From Allocoprobacillus merdigallinarum (GTDB taxonomy: Bacteria; Bacillota_I; Bacilli_A; Erysipelotrichales; Coprobacillaceae): DNA of 64,000 nt. The position numbers and the translations under genes were made by a program. Shown piece after piece: positions 16,414 through 23,778 of the stretch; position 1 is the first letter of the stretch, and every line of letters starts with the position of its first letter. The notes below the pieces were generated by a model that saw nothing but the letters and a program-made list of their open reading frames with translations, had not been told where the DNA came from and ran no database searches. The stretch covers positions 1 through 64,000 of the forward strand of contig DWZO01000063.1 in NCBI GenBank assembly GCA_019117525.1, in the 5' to 3' direction.

Positions 16414-17157
16414 ATGAGAAAACCAATTATCGTAGGAAACTGGAAAATGAATAAAACAATTGCCCAAACAAAAGCTTTTGTTGAAGCAGTTGATGGAGCA
16501 TGCACTGATAAAGCTGATTGGGGAATTGCAACTCCATATTTAGCTTTACAGACTGCTAAAGGTGCAGCTAAAAACTTAATTGTTGCTGCTCAAAACTGTC
16601 ATTTTAAAGATAGTGGTGCTTATACTGGAGAAGTGAGTGTAAGCATGTTAAAAGAAATTGGAGTAGAATGGGTTATTTTAGGTCACTCTGAAAGAAGACA
16701 ATATTTTGGTGAAACTGATGAAACAGTGAATGCAAAAATGCGTCAAGTTTTATCAAATGATTTAACTCCAATTGTATGTGTTGGTGAAACATTAGAAGAA
16801 TATGAAGCAGGAACAACTAAAGATGTTGTGAAAACTCAAACAGTAGCTGCATTTAAAGATGTATGTCCAAACTGTGCAAGTCGTGTTGTTATTGCTTATG
16901 AACCAGTATGGGCTATTGGTACTGGAAAAACTGCAACTAATGAAATCGCTCAAGATGTTTGTGCATATATTAGAAGCGTTGTTGCTGAATTATATGGACA
17001 GGAAGTTGCTGATCAAGTGAGAATCCAATATGGTGGATCTGTAAAACCAGAAGGATTAAAAGCTTTATTAGAACAACCTGATATTGATGGAGCATTAGTA
17101 GGTGGAGCTTCTTTACAAGAAGATTCATATAAAGCTATGATTGCTGCATTAGACTAA
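16414..17157 (+). CDS. tpiA: Triosephosphate isomerase
   Basis: Interconverts dihydroxyacetone phosphate and glyceraldehyde-3-phosphate. The 247 residues carry all landmarks: IVGNWKMNKT (Asn and catalytic Lys), ILGHSERRQYFGE (catalytic His), AYEPVWAIGTGKTA (catalytic Glu and start of the flexible loop), and YGGSVKPE plus DGALVGGASL for phosphate binding. The start is ATG 16414 (RKPIIVGNWKM); AAGGGG sits nine bases upstream, whereas the ATG six bases earlier is too close to it. It is the second gene of the pgk-tpiA operon. Confidence 0.97.
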   Translation: MRKPIIVGNWKMNKTIAQTKAFVEAVDGACTDKADWGIATPYLALQTAKGAAKNLIVAAQNCHFKDSGAYTGEVSVSMLKEIGVEWVILGHSERRQYFGETDETVNAKMRQVLSNDLTPIVCVGETLEEYEAGTTKDVVKTQTVAAFKDVCPNCASRVVIAYEPVWAIGTGKTATNEIAQDVCAYIRSVVAELYGQEVADQVRIQYGGSVKPEGLKALLEQPDIDGALVGGASLQEDSYKAMIAALD

Positions 17158-17166
17158 TTGTTTATT

Positions 17167-17202
17167 GAAAAGTCAACCTATAAATATGGGTTGGCTTTTT
17201 TT
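17167..17202 (+). terminator. Terminator of pgk-tpiA
   Basis: A long stem, with AGTCAACC (17171-17178) against GGTTGGCT (17189-17196), extends inward through CTATA/TATGG and outward through A-T pairs, followed by seven T. Confidence 0.85.
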
Positions 17203-17317
17203 GAAAATGAAAATAAAAGATATGGAAAATATTGATTTTTATTGGGAAAAATAATTTTATAAATTGAAAAGGTTTACATTGTTTTTTCGCTTTTTTTATT
17301 ATGAAAAATATATACTC

Positions 17318-17350
17318 TTGCTTGTTTTTTCACAAGGAATATAGTATATT
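17318..17350 (+). promoter_or_regulatory. adhE promoter with Rex-like half site
   Basis: -35 TTGTTT (17322-17327), 17-bp spacer, -10 TATATT (17345-17350). TTGCTTGTTTTTTCACAA (17318-17335) has the 18-bp length of a Rex operator, with a perfect right half (TTTCACAA) and only TTG conserved on the left (consensus TTGTGAAATATTTCACAA). It overlaps the -35 box, where a redox repressor would act. Confidence 0.5.
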
Positions 17351-17388
17351 AGACGTGTAAATAATTTTATGATGTCGGAGGAAATGTT

Positions 17389-20064
17389 ATGGCAGAAAAA
17401 AAAGCTGTAAAAAAAGAAGCCCCAAAGGCTGAATGGACTAATGAACAAGTTGATGCTCATATTGATGAGTTAGTACAAAAAGCATTAGTTGCATTAGACA
17501 AATTTGAATCTTTTGATCAAGATGCTGTAGATTACATCGTTGCAAAATGCTCTGTTGCTGGATTAGATCAACATGGTGTTTTAGCAGAAGCAGCTGTCAA
17601 AGAAACTGGAAGAGGTGTCTTTGAAGATAAAGCTGTTAAAAACTTATTCGCCTGCGAATATGTAACAAGTAATCTTCGTCACTTGAAAACTGTAGGAATT
17701 ATCAATGAAGATCCTTTAACTGGAATTACTGAAATTGCTGAACCAGTTGGTGTTATCTGTGGTATTGTTCCAACAACAAACCCAACTTCAACAGTTATCT
17801 TCAAATCATTAATTTCATTAAAGACAAGAAACCCTATTATTTTCTCATTCCATCCATCTGCATATGAATGTTCAGTTCAAGCTGCAAAAGTAGTGAGAGA
17901 TGCTGCAATTGCTGCTGGAGCTCCAGAAGATTGTATTCAATGGATTGGTGTACGTGGATCAATGTATGCAACTAGCGCATTAATGAACCATCCAGGTGTT
18001 GCAACAATCTTAGCAACTGGTGGTAACGCAATGGTTAAAGCTGCTTACTCTTGTGGTAAACCTGCTTTAGGTGTTGGTGCTGGGAACGTACCTGCATATG
18101 TTGAAAAATCTTGTATCTTAAAAAGAGCAGTTAATGATATCGTATTATCAAAATCATTTGATAATGGTATGATTTGTGCTTCTGAACAAGCTGCAATCGT
18201 TGACCAAGAAATTTATAATGAATTTAAAGAAGAAATTTCTCGTTTTAAAGTATATTGGGTAAATGCTGAAGAAAAAGCTAAACTTGAAAAATATATGTTT
18301 GGTGCTGAAGCATACAGTGATAAAGTTAACGAAGTTGGAACTGTTAATGCTGCAGTTGTTGGTAAAGCAGCAACTTGGATCGCTGAACAAGCTGGATTTA
18401 AAGTACCAGAAGATACTCAAATCTTACTTGCTGAATGTAAAGAAGTTGGTCCAAATGAACCATTAACAAGAGAAAAATTATCTCCAGTATTAGCTGTATT
18501 AAAAGCAACTTCAACTGAAGATGGTATTGCTAAATCTGCTGCTATGGTAGCATTCAACGGTTTAGGACACTCTGCTGCTATTCATACACAAAATCATGAT
18601 ATTTCAGTAGAATTTGGTTTAAAATGTAAAGCAATTCGTGTTATCGAAAATGCTCCATCTACATTCGGTGGAATTGGTTCAGTTTACAATGCCTTCATTC
18701 CATCATTAACATTAGGATGTGGATCTTATGGTCACAACTCAGTATCTAATAACGTTAGTGCTGTAAATTTATTAAATATTAAGAGAATAGGGAGACGTAA
18801 CAACAATATGCAATGGGTTAAACTTCCTCCAAAAATCTACTTTGAAAGAAATTCAATTAGATATTTAAGAGATATGAAATACATGGAAAAAGCCATGATT
18901 GTTACTGATAGAGGTATGTACAATCTTGGATATGTTGAAAAGATTGAAGACGTTATCAGAAGAAGACGTAATAAAGTTGACTTAGAATTATACTTCGATG
19001 TAGAACCAGATCCAAGTATTGATACAGTTAACGAAGGTGTTGAATTAATGAGAAAATTCCAACCTGATGTTATCATTGCATTAGGTGGTGGATCATCAAT
19101 GGATGCTGCAAAAGTTATGTGGTTAATGTATGAACATCCAGAAGTTAACTTTGATGATATCAAACAAAAATTCATGGATATCAGAAAACGTGCATTCAAA
19201 TTCCCTGAATTAGGTAAGAAAGCAAGATTAATCTGTATCCCAACAACTTCAGGAACAGGTTCAGAAGTTACACCATTCGCAGTTATTACTGATAAGAAAG
19301 CTAATAAGAAATATCCATTAACTGACTACGCATTAACTCCAACTGTAGCTATCGTAGATCCAGAATTCGTTATGAGCTTACCACCAGCAATTGCTGCTGA
19401 TACTGGTATTGACGTATTAACTCATGCTGTTGAAGCTTATGTTTCAATCTTAGCTTCTGACTTTACTGATGGATGGGCTAAACAAGCTGTTAAGATGGTA
19501 TTTGATTACTTAGAAGAATCAGTTACAAAAGGAACTCCAATCGCTAGAGAAAAAATGCACAATGCTGCAACTATCGCAGGTATGGCATTCGCTAACGCAT
19601 TCTTAGGAATGAACCACTCATTAGCTCATAAGATTGGTGGAGAATGGCATATTCCTCATGGACGTACAAATGGTATCTTATTACCACATGTTATTAAATA
19701 CAATGGTACAGTTCCAACTAAATTAAATATCTGGCCAAAAATTGAAAACTATAAAGCTGATATTAAATACATGGAATTAGCACAATTAATTGGATTAAAA
19801 CCAAAAACTCCTGAAGAAGGTGTTCAAATGTTCGCTGATGCATGTGAAGAATTATGTGTTAAAGTTGGTGTTGCAACTAACGTTAAATCTCAAGGTATTG
19901 ATAAAGCTGCTTGGGAAGAATCAATTCATAGAATTGCTATGAACGCATATGAAGATCAATGTACTCCAGCTAACCCAAGAATGCCAATCGTAAAAGATAT
20001 GGAAGAAATCTTACGTACTATTTACGATTATGAATCAAAATTTGCACCTAAAGATGCAAAATAA
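17389..20064 (+). CDS. adhE: Bifunctional acetaldehyde-CoA/alcohol dehydrogenase
   Basis: Converts acetyl-CoA to ethanol in two NADH-consuming steps, the main electron sink of many fermenters; the family assembles into long spirosomes. The 891-residue chain has a Lys-rich start, an aldehyde dehydrogenase half (about 20-440) with NAD-binding IVPTTNPTS and the catalytic Cys in SFDNGMICASEQA, and an iron-dependent alcohol dehydrogenase half (about 470-890) with GGGSSMDAAKVMW, PTTSGTGSEVTPF and the metal ligands in NHSLAHKIGGEWHIPHGRTNG. CGGAGGAAA precedes ATG 17389. Codon use is strongly biased to common codons, as in the glycolytic genes nearby, consistent with high expression. Single-gene unit. 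Confidence 0.96.
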   Translation: MAEKKAVKKEAPKAEWTNEQVDAHIDELVQKALVALDKFESFDQDAVDYIVAKCSVAGLDQHGVLAEAAVKETGRGVFEDKAVKNLFACEYVTSNLRHLKTVGIINEDPLTGITEIAEPVGVICGIVPTTNPTSTVIFKSLISLKTRNPIIFSFHPSAYECSVQAAKVVRDAAIAAGAPEDCIQWIGVRGSMYATSALMNHPGVATILATGGNAMVKAAYSCGKPALGVGAGNVPAYVEKSCILKRAVNDIVLSKSFDNGMICASEQAAIVDQEIYNEFKEEISRFKVYWVNAEEKAKLEKYMFGAEAYSDKVNEVGTVNAAVVGKAATWIAEQAGFKVPEDTQILLAECKEVGPNEPLTREKLSPVLAVLKATSTEDGIAKSAAMVAFNGLGHSAAIHTQNHDISVEFGLKCKAIRVIENAPSTFGGIGSVYNAFIPSLTLGCGSYGHNSVSNNVSAVNLLNIKRIGRRNNNMQWVKLPPKIYFERNSIRYLRDMKYMEKAMIVTDRGMYNLGYVEKIEDVIRRRRNKVDLELYFDVEPDPSIDTVNEGVELMRKFQPDVIIALGGGSSMDAAKVMWLMYEHPEVNFDDIKQKFMDIRKRAFKFPELGKKARLICIPTTSGTGSEVTPFAVITDKKANKKYPLTDYALTPTVAIVDPEFVMSLPPAIAADTGIDVLTHAVEAYVSILASDFTDGWAKQAVKMVFDYLEESVTKGTPIAREKMHNAATIAGMAFANAFLGMNHSLAHKIGGEWHIPHGRTNGILLPHVIKYNGTVPTKLNIWPKIENYKADIKYMELAQLIGLKPKTPEEGVQMFADACEELCVKVGVATNVKSQGIDKAAWEESIHRIAMNAYEDQCTPANPRMPIVKDMEEILRTIYDYESKFAPKDAK

Positions 20065-20072
20065 TATAAATC

Positions 20073-20102
20073 GAGCATAACCTTATGGCTATGCTCTTTT
20101 TT
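20073..20102 (+). terminator. Terminator of adhE
   Basis: GAGCATAaCC (from 20073) pairs with GGcTATGCTC (to 20096), with a six-to-eight T run beginning inside the arm. Confidence 0.82.
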
Positions 20103-20103
20103 C

Positions 20104-20131
20104 TTACAAATAGAAAAAAATATTGTATAAT
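20104..20131 (+). promoter_or_regulatory. Promoter of the GH1 gene
   Basis: -35-like TTACAA (20104-20109), 16-bp spacer, consensus -10 TATAAT (20126-20131). It abuts the adhE terminator. Confidence 0.55.
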
Positions 20132-20161
20132 AAAGTTATAAGGAAATGGAGGTAATAAAAA

Positions 20162-21631
20162 ATGGGTTTTCCTAAAGGATTTTTATGGGGTGGAGCAGTT
20201 GCTGCCAACCAATGTGAAGGTGCTTATCTAGAAGATGGAAAAGGTTTATGTGTGCCTGATATGTTATTAGGTGGAGATGTGAATACACCAAGAACATTTT
20301 TACCAAAAACAGATCCTACAGCCTTTTATCCAAGTCATGAAGCTGTAGATTTCTATCACCATTATAAAGAAGATATTGCTATGTTTGCTGAAATGGGATG
20401 GAATGTTTTTAGATTTTCAATTAACTGGGGACGTATTTTCCCTAATGGTGATGATGAAGAACCAAATGAAGCAGGTTTGAAGTTTTATGATGATGTGATT
20501 GATGAATGTCATAAACATGGAATGGAACCTTTGATTACTTTATGTCACTATGAAATTCCATGGAATATTGTCACAAAATATAATGGGTTTACTGATCGAA
20601 GAGTGATTGATTTATTTGTAAAGTATGCAACAACATGCTTTAAACGATATAAGGATAAAGTGAAATATTGGTTAACTTTTAATGAAATCAATATTGCGTG
20701 TATGGGTGAAGGAGGAATTGGAAATCTTTATGGTTTAGGAATGATGGATCCTGAAGATGTCAATTCAGATCATCGTATTCCATTGGATGAATTAAAGAGT
20801 GATCCACAAAAAATGTTTGAAGCATTACATAATGAATTTGTTGCCAGTGCATTAACTGTGAAAGCAGGACATGAAATTAACCCTGATTTTATGATAGGAA
20901 ACATGATTGCTCATACAACAGTTTATCCGTTGACACCAAATCCTAAAGATATTTTAGCTGCATATGATGAAGATGATTTCAAGAACAATTTCTGTGGTGA
21001 TGTTCAGGTTCGAGGTGAATATCCATCATATATGTGGCGCTATTTTAAAGAAAACGGTATTGATACTTCTTATATTACTGAAGAAGATAAGAAAATTTTA
21101 AAAGAAGGAACAGTTGACTTCTATACATTCTCATATTATCAATCTAACTGTATCACTGTAAATAAGGATGTAGAAATGGCTAAAGGTAATATGACAGTTG
21201 GTGCTAAAAATCCTTATTTAGAAGCAAGTGACTGGGGATGGCAAATTGATCCAGATGGTTTACGTTATACATTAAAATTATTGAATGGCCGTTACCCACA
21301 TACACCATTAATGATTGTTGAAAATGGACTTGGAGCATTTGATAAGGTTGAAGAAGATGGTTCTATTCATGATGATTATCGTATTGCCTACTTAAGACCA
21401 CATATTGCTGCTATGAAAGAAGCTATTGAAGATGGTGTCCCATTAATTGGTTATACAACTTGGGGACCAATTGACTTGGTTTCAGCAGGAACAGGACAAT
21501 ATGCAAAACGTTATGGATTTGTTTATGTGGATAGACATGATGATGGAACAGGAGATTTTTCTAGAAGTCGTAAAGACTCATTTTATTGGTATAAAAAAGT
21601 TATTGCATCTAATGGAGAAGATTTAGATTAA
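20162..21631 (+). CDS. bglA: 6-phospho-beta-glucosidase, glycoside hydrolase family 1
   Basis: Hydrolyses PTS-imported phosphorylated beta-glucosides (such as cellobiose-6-P, arbutin-6-P) to glucose-6-phosphate plus the aglycone. 489 residues, GH1 TIM barrel: FPKGFLWGGAVAANQCEGAY at the N-terminus, acid/base Glu in LTFNEIN, nucleophile Glu in LMIVENGLGAFD, and a C-terminal region (KRYGFVYVDRHDDGTGDFSRSRKDSFYWYKKVI) that resembles BglA/AscB-type phospho-glucosidases. In the phosphate-binding loop the position held by Ser in many relatives reads Gly (SAGTGQYAKRY), so substrate range is uncertain. GGAGG precedes ATG 20162. A lactose/cellobiose-family PTS IIB converges from the opposite strand. 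Confidence 0.88.
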   Translation: MGFPKGFLWGGAVAANQCEGAYLEDGKGLCVPDMLLGGDVNTPRTFLPKTDPTAFYPSHEAVDFYHHYKEDIAMFAEMGWNVFRFSINWGRIFPNGDDEEPNEAGLKFYDDVIDECHKHGMEPLITLCHYEIPWNIVTKYNGFTDRRVIDLFVKYATTCFKRYKDKVKYWLTFNEINIACMGEGGIGNLYGLGMMDPEDVNSDHRIPLDELKSDPQKMFEALHNEFVASALTVKAGHEINPDFMIGNMIAHTTVYPLTPNPKDILAAYDEDDFKNNFCGDVQVRGEYPSYMWRYFKENGIDTSYITEEDKKILKEGTVDFYTFSYYQSNCITVNKDVEMAKGNMTVGAKNPYLEASDWGWQIDPDGLRYTLKLLNGRYPHTPLMIVENGLGAFDKVEEDGSIHDDYRIAYLRPHIAAMKEAIEDGVPLIGYTTWGPIDLVSAGTGQYAKRYGFVYVDRHDDGTGDFSRSRKDSFYWYKKVIASNGEDLD

Positions 21632-21638
21632 GTCAAAA

Positions 21639-21664
21639 AAGGACATTTAGAAATGTCCTTTTTA
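21639..21664. terminator. Bidirectional terminator between bglA and the PTS IIB gene
   Basis: AAGGACATTT (21639-21648) pairs perfectly with AAATGTCCTT (21651-21660). An A-run on the left and a T-run on the right let it serve both converging genes. Confidence 0.82.
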
Positions 21665-21694
21665 AGTATTCATATGTTAGCGAATGTTTAACGC

Positions 21695-22015
21695 TTATTT
21701 TTTCCAATCTTCTAGCATTTTTAAAGCTTGGTCTAAAACTTTTTCACCGTCCATCATACCATAAGTACGCATGTCAATAACATCAACAGGGATAGCGTTT
21801 TTAACTTGTTCTTTGATAGAATTTAAACGGAAACGAACTTGAGGTCCAATAAGTAAAACATCACATGGATCAGCAGCATATTCTGTTGTAAGAGCAGTTT
21901 CACTAACAGCCCAAATTTTAGCTTCTAAACCTCTTTCTTTTGCAGCTTTTTGCATTCTTGTGACAAGTAAGCTAGTTGACATACCAGCGCTACATGCTAA
22001 CATGATTTTAACCAT
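21695..22015 (-). CDS. Orphan lactose/cellobiose-family PTS EIIB
   Basis: A 106-residue cytosolic phosphocarrier. KIMLACSAGMSTSLLVTRM contains the phosphocysteine Cys8 of the CelA/ChbB/LicB family; DVLLIGPQVRFRL and IDMRTYGMMDGEKVL are typical of it. It must receive phosphate from an EIIA and pass it to sugar bound by an EIIC, but neither partner lies in this window. It converges with bglA, so it may belong to a beta-glucoside system encoded elsewhere or have a purely regulatory role. AGGAGG (22025-22030) precedes ATG 22015. Confidence 0.88.
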   Translation of the reverse strand: MVKIMLACSAGMSTSLLVTRMQKAAKERGLEAKIWAVSETALTTEYAADPCDVLLIGPQVRFRLNSIKEQVKNAIPVDVIDMRTYGMMDGEKVLDQALKMLEDWKK

Positions 22016-22034
22016 ATCAAGATTCCTCCTTATT

Positions 22035-22060
22035 TATAATATTTCTATATAAATATTATA
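22035..22060 (-). promoter_or_regulatory. Perfect inverted repeat over the -10 of the PTS IIB gene
   Basis: TATAATATTT (22035-22044) and AAATATTATA (22051-22060) form a perfect 10-bp inverted repeat with a 6-bp spacer. On the minus strand the outer edge supplies a TATAAT -10 hexamer (22055-22060). A repressor bound here would cover the promoter and start site. The -35 is weak. Confidence 0.5.
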
Positions 22061-22171
22061 CACCTATCTTATCAATTATGAAATAACAAAGATTAAATTT
22101 CATAAAATTATTGACTTATGTGTCACTCTTGATTACCATAATAAAGAAAATAAAAGTAAAGGAAATCATAT

Positions 22172-22522
22172 ATGAAAAAGAAAGACATTATTTTTATTAT
22201 TGGCTTATGTATTGTGATTGGCGCAATCTATTTTATTTATCAACTGACTCAAGATAAAAAAGGTGGTATTATAGAAATCCATTATCATGATGAAATGATT
22301 GAAACAATAGATATATCAAAGAATCAGACATATACTTTTAAAGGAGATTATGGTGAATTTCATTTAGAAGTGCAAGATCATCAATATCGTGCAGTCAATG
22401 TTGATTGTCCTAATCATGATTGTGAAAAAGTTGGTTGGGTTAAAGAAGGAAGTTCAAAAAGTATTATATGTGTACCAAATCAGATTTATGTTGTACAAGC
22501 AAATGTAGAAGCACAATACTAA
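22172..22522 (+). CDS. Membrane-anchored NusG domain II (DUF1312-like) protein
   Basis: A 116-residue protein with one N-terminal hydrophobic helix (about 5-24, preceded by KKK, not followed by a lipobox), then a small extracytoplasmic beta domain. VNVDCPNHDCEKVGWVKEGSSKSIICVPNQIYV is the signature of the NusG-II family, with paired cysteines that may form a disulfide or bind a cofactor. These proteins often neighbour Gx-type transporters, ApbE or Rnf-like genes; none is present here. Its role is unknown. It is not a transcription factor despite the name. Confidence 0.8.
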   Translation: MKKKDIIFIIGLCIVIGAIYFIYQLTQDKKGGIIEIHYHDEMIETIDISKNQTYTFKGDYGEFHLEVQDHQYRAVNVDCPNHDCEKVGWVKEGSSKSIICVPNQIYVVQANVEAQY

Positions 22523-22539
22523 TCAAGAAAAACTGTGAA

Positions 22540-22567
22540 TTAAGAAATTGTTCATAGAGAATTCATA
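22540..22567 (+). promoter_or_regulatory. Direct-repeat activator boxes upstream of sRNA copy 1
   Basis: TTAAGA (22540-22545), TTCATA (22551-22556) and TTCATA (22562-22567) recur at exact 11-bp intervals, as in binding arrays for OmpR/PhoB-family response regulators such as PhoP (TTAACA-N5 repeats). The last box begins 43 bp before the TATAAT at 22605-22610, the same distance as in copy 2. Confidence 0.6.
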
Positions 22568-22604
22568 AGTTCTCGGTAGTATATAAGTGTCTTAAGACAA
22601 GACA

Positions 22605-22610
22605 TATAAT
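22605..22610 (+). promoter_or_regulatory. -10 box of sRNA copy 1 (weak -35, palindrome in spacer)
   Basis: TATAAT at 22605-22610; no good -35 at 16-18 bp, consistent with an activator-dependent promoter. The 12-bp palindrome TGTCTTAAGACA (22588-22599) occupies the spacer and is repeated identically in copy 2 (22780-22791). Confidence 0.55.
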
Positions 22611-22616
22611 ATGATA

Positions 22617-22693
22617 AAATATAGACGATCCCTCTCCCTATATACCAATTCGTCTATAAAAGTAAAAAGAACGTTTCCCCACGTTCTTTTTTT
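22617..22693 (+). ncRNA. Probable small RNA, tandem copy 1
   Basis: A non-coding transcript of about 77 nt is predicted from the -10 and terminator. A 5' hairpin, TATAGACG (22620-22627) with CGTCTATA (22651-22658), presents a C-rich loop containing CCCTCTCCC. A terminator follows: AAAAAGAACGT (22664-22674), loop TTCCCC, ACGTTCTTTTT (22681-22691). Both loops are C-rich, as in Firmicute sRNAs that pair with Shine-Dalgarno sequences. No open frame of useful length is present. Near-identical in sequence to the copy 192 bp downstream. Confidence 0.7.
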
Positions 22694-22720
22694 GTGTTTA
22701 AAATGGCAATATTAAAAAAG

Positions 22721-22759
22721 TTCACATAAAGTTCTTATGAAATTCACAATGAATTCATA
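22721..22759 (+). promoter_or_regulatory. Direct-repeat activator boxes upstream of sRNA copy 2
   Basis: TTCACA (22721-22726), TTCTTA (22732-22737), TTCACA (22743-22748) and TTCATA (22754-22759): four hexamers at exact 11-bp intervals. The last begins 43 bp before the -10 TATAAT (22797-22802). The register is the same as in copy 1, so spacing was kept although the intervening bases differ. Confidence 0.65.
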
Positions 22760-22796
22760 TGGCTGGGTTAATATATAAGTGTCTTAAGACAAGACA

Positions 22797-22802
22797 TATA
22801 AT
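22797..22802 (+). promoter_or_regulatory. -10 box of sRNA copy 2
   Basis: TATAAT identical in context to copy 1, with the same palindrome TGTCTTAAGACA in the spacer (22780-22791) and no recognisable -35. Confidence 0.55.
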
Positions 22803-22808
22803 ATGATA

Positions 22809-22886
22809 AAATATAGACGACCCCTCTCCCTATATATCAAATTCGTCTATAAAAGCAAAAAGAACGTTTCCCCACGTTCTTTTTAT
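22809..22886 (+). ncRNA. Probable small RNA, tandem copy 2
   Basis: Same architecture as copy 1: TATAGACG (22812-22819) with CGTCTATA (22844-22851), a loop containing CCCCTCTCCC, then a terminator (arms 22857-22867 and from 22874, loop TTCCCC). Changes from copy 1 fall mostly in the loop (an extra C near its start, one extra base near its end) while both stems are unchanged, which suggests selection on structure. CCCCTCTC is the exact complement of the GAGAGGGG ribosome binding site of nfnA at 23791-23798. Confidence 0.7.
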
Positions 22887-22888
22887 TT

Positions 22889-23677
22889 TTATATAAGATG
22901 AAAATGTTCTAAAGCATGTTGAATACCATCCTGGTTAACAGGGGTTGTTATGTAAGTGACTTGGTCCAATAAAAGAGGATGACTATTTCCCATAGCAACT
23001 GATTCATGTGTATAAGTTAACATAGGTAAATCATTAAGGGAATCACCCATACTTATAGTGTCTTTTAAGGTATATCCAAGATAATCAATCAAGTATTGAA
23101 TACCAGTTGCTTTAGAATATGGAAGAGGCACAATTTCTAAGAAATCAATATCTCTTTGAATAATAAGAAAGTCGTTTTCTAATGCTTTTTTAAAGGCTTC
23201 AATTGGTGTGTCAGGTTGATACCAGACAGTGAGTTTATCAAAAGGAACATCCTTATGACTAGAAAAATTGTGAACTTGAAAATGAAGATCCTGATATTTC
23301 TTTTTAATAGCTTGAATAAAAGGGTGCTTTAAATGTTGTGAAAAATAAACACCATTTTTTCCTTCTAACATTGCATCAACCTGATATTGATCAATGCTTT
23401 GAATCACTTTTTTTCTTAGTTCAAAATCTAATTCAGTATGAAATAATATTTTTTGTTGATATTCGATATAGGTTCCACAACCACAGACATAGCCATCAAA
23501 AGGAAGATCAGTGATGACCTTATCAATTGTAGAAATAGGACGACCGGTATTAATAAAACAAAGATGACCATTTTTTTGAGCTTTTTCAATAGCTTCAATT
23601 GTAGAGGCTGGCACAGATCCACTCTGTTCATCCAACAAAGTCCCATCTATATCAAAAAATATAAGTTTTTTATTCAT
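22889..23677 (-). CDS. Cof-type HAD-IIB phosphatase
   Basis: A 262-residue haloacid-dehalogenase-family hydrolase. Motif I FFDIDGTLLD with the nucleophile Asp, motif II INTGRP, and motif III/IV MGDSLNDLPML, with the C2 cap domain in between. Members dephosphorylate sugar phosphates, pyridoxal phosphate or flavin intermediates; the substrate cannot be told from sequence. AAAGGAG precedes ATG 23677. It ends only 3 bp from the second sRNA terminator, which is symmetrical enough to stop it too; read-through would make RNA antisense to the sRNAs. Confidence 0.87.
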   Translation of the reverse strand: MNKKLIFFDIDGTLLDEQSGSVPASTIEAIEKAQKNGHLCFINTGRPISTIDKVITDLPFDGYVCGCGTYIEYQQKILFHTELDFELRKKVIQSIDQYQVDAMLEGKNGVYFSQHLKHPFIQAIKKKYQDLHFQVHNFSSHKDVPFDKLTVWYQPDTPIEAFKKALENDFLIIQRDIDFLEIVPLPYSKATGIQYLIDYLGYTLKDTISMGDSLNDLPMLTYTHESVAMGNSHPLLLDQVTYITTPVNQDGIQHALEHFHLI

Positions 23678-23749
23678 AAAACATTTCTCCTTTTTTCATA
23701 TCATAAGCTATGAATCCTATAGTGGTCAAGAGATAATGATGATGTTGTA

Positions 23750-23778
23750 TTGCGAAAAAATTATCCCTGTGATATAAT
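23750..23778 (+). promoter_or_regulatory. nfnAB promoter
   Basis: -35 TTGCGA (23750-23755), 17-bp spacer, -10 TATAAT (23773-23778), preceded by TGA giving an extended -10. The leader is about 25 nt. Confidence 0.7.

Larger units (their letters stand above)
22540..22886 (+). repeat. Tandem duplication (192-bp unit) containing the two sRNA genes
   Basis: Activator boxes, spacer palindrome, -10, hairpin and terminator recur with a constant offset of 192 bp (193 after one inserted base in the loop). The linker between the boxes and the shared core (22568-22580 versus 22760-22772) has diverged, so the duplication is not recent and the conserved parts are probably functional. Confidence 0.85.

Noticed and set aside
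22540..22886. CRISPR-like or satellite repeat
   Set aside because: Only two units, with promoter, hairpin and terminator parts rather than short repeats separated by unique spacers.
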